Shown in pieces: positions 6,040 to 6,325 of a stretch of DNA of 6,325 nt. Both the position numbers and the translations under genes were made by a program. The first letter of the stretch is position 1; every line of letters starts with the position of its first letter. The notes under the pieces were generated by a model. The model did no database searches, had not been told where the DNA came from, and was given only the letters and a program-made list of their open reading frames with translations. The DNA is from Verrucomicrobiaceae bacterium (GTDB lineage Bacteria > Verrucomicrobiota > Verrucomicrobiae > Verrucomicrobiales > Akkermansiaceae), in the NCBI GenBank assembly GCA_947372405.1, contig CANBTO010000306.1, positions 1 through 6,325 on the forward strand. The letters are read 5' to 3'.

Positions 6040-6325
6040 TCGCCGACGCGATTTTCTCAAAATTCGGTTGGAAAAGTTGTGGCCCAATCAATCAGAATTT
6101 CGATTGCGTTGAACAGGAAAAGCACCGGAAGACCAAAGTCAAAAGCCATCCCGGCGATGTGATCTTCCGGTTCCCCGATCCGTATTTTGGAATGGATGTT
6201 TACCTGCACGCAGACCTGAAAAGCTACGCGAAATCAACGCTCGAAAAGTCCAATCTCTAGTCGGTTCTACGCGATCTCGCCATCACTGTGGAATGCGCGA
6301 ACAAGAGTCCGAAATGGACCGAGCT
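6000..6325 (+). pseudogene. PD-(D/E)XK-like nuclease start, interrupted by in-frame TAG, runs off the window
   Basis: From ATG 6000 the frame gives 86 residues to a TAG at 6258-6260. I do not recognise the family with certainty. The protein begins with a helix (EEFGRLIADAIFSKFGW) and then has HPGDVIFRFPD (50-60), with Asp53, and VYLHADLKSYA (67-77), with Asp72-Leu-Lys74. The spacing of an acidic residue on a strand followed by D-x-K on the next strand is the pattern of the PD-(D/E)XK nuclease fold, common in restriction and other defence proteins. After the TAG the same frame continues to the window end with protein-like residues (LRDLAITVECANKSPKWTEL), so the stop looks like a premature nonsense mutation, not a natural end. 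A real 86-residue protein, stop readthrough or a sequencing error are alternatives. The start overlaps the tail of the upstream fragment by 40 bases and has no clear Shine-Dalgarno. Confidence 0.5.

Noticed and set aside
4690..6325. A complete phosphorothioation (Dnd) or other defence operon
   Set aside because: Only one fragment belongs to a Dnd-associated family; none of dndB-E or dndF-H is visible and all three genes here are broken.
4660..6325. A second attachment site (direct repeat of the ssrA 3' end) inside the window
   Set aside because: No matching copy of the T-arm/acceptor sequence was found after 4690.
1..6325. CRISPR array, tRNA or rRNA genes, insertion sequence ends
   Set aside because: No regular repeat-spacer pattern, no tRNA cloverleaf other than the tmRNA tRNA-like ends, no rRNA motifs and no transposase or terminal inverted repeats were seen.

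Overview
The window looks like a chromosomal segment of a GC-rich Gram-negative bacterium, most likely from the Verrucomicrobiota. This rests on a DUF6786-like secreted protein, the general flavour of the proteins and the tmRNA tag ending LALAA. It is an inference, because no 16S or other decisive marker is present.

Bases 1-4689 are ordinary core genome. From the left edge: the C-terminal 392 residues of a probable secreted DUF6786-family protein (+); nadB, L-aspartate oxidase of NAD biosynthesis (-), convergent with the first gene; bioD, dethiobiotin synthetase of biotin biosynthesis (+), divergent from nadB across a 96-bp gap that holds a 17-bp inverted repeat; a beta-class carbonic anhydrase (+) with a full zinc site; and ssrA (tmRNA, +), complete with encoded CCA and a tag reading frame ADSNELALAA. 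A strong intrinsic terminator follows ssrA. nadB and bioD both make cofactors, but nothing else in the window completes either pathway.

Bases 4690-6325 look like accessory DNA inserted at the 3' end of ssrA, a classic integration site for tyrosine recombinases, and the genes there are broken. After an A/T-rich spacer with two pairs of short direct repeats come: the N-terminal part of a tyrosine recombinase lacking its catalytic domain; a fragment of the family called 'DNA phosphorothioation-associated putative methyltransferase', cut at the front and ending just after the SAM-binding motif; and the start of a protein with a PD-(D/E)XK-like nuclease signature, interrupted by an in-frame TAG but apparently coding beyond it to the window edge. 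This is best read as the decayed left end of a defence or restriction island whose remainder lies to the right. No intact new system can be demonstrated in this window. The most interesting lead is what the island still carries beyond the right edge.
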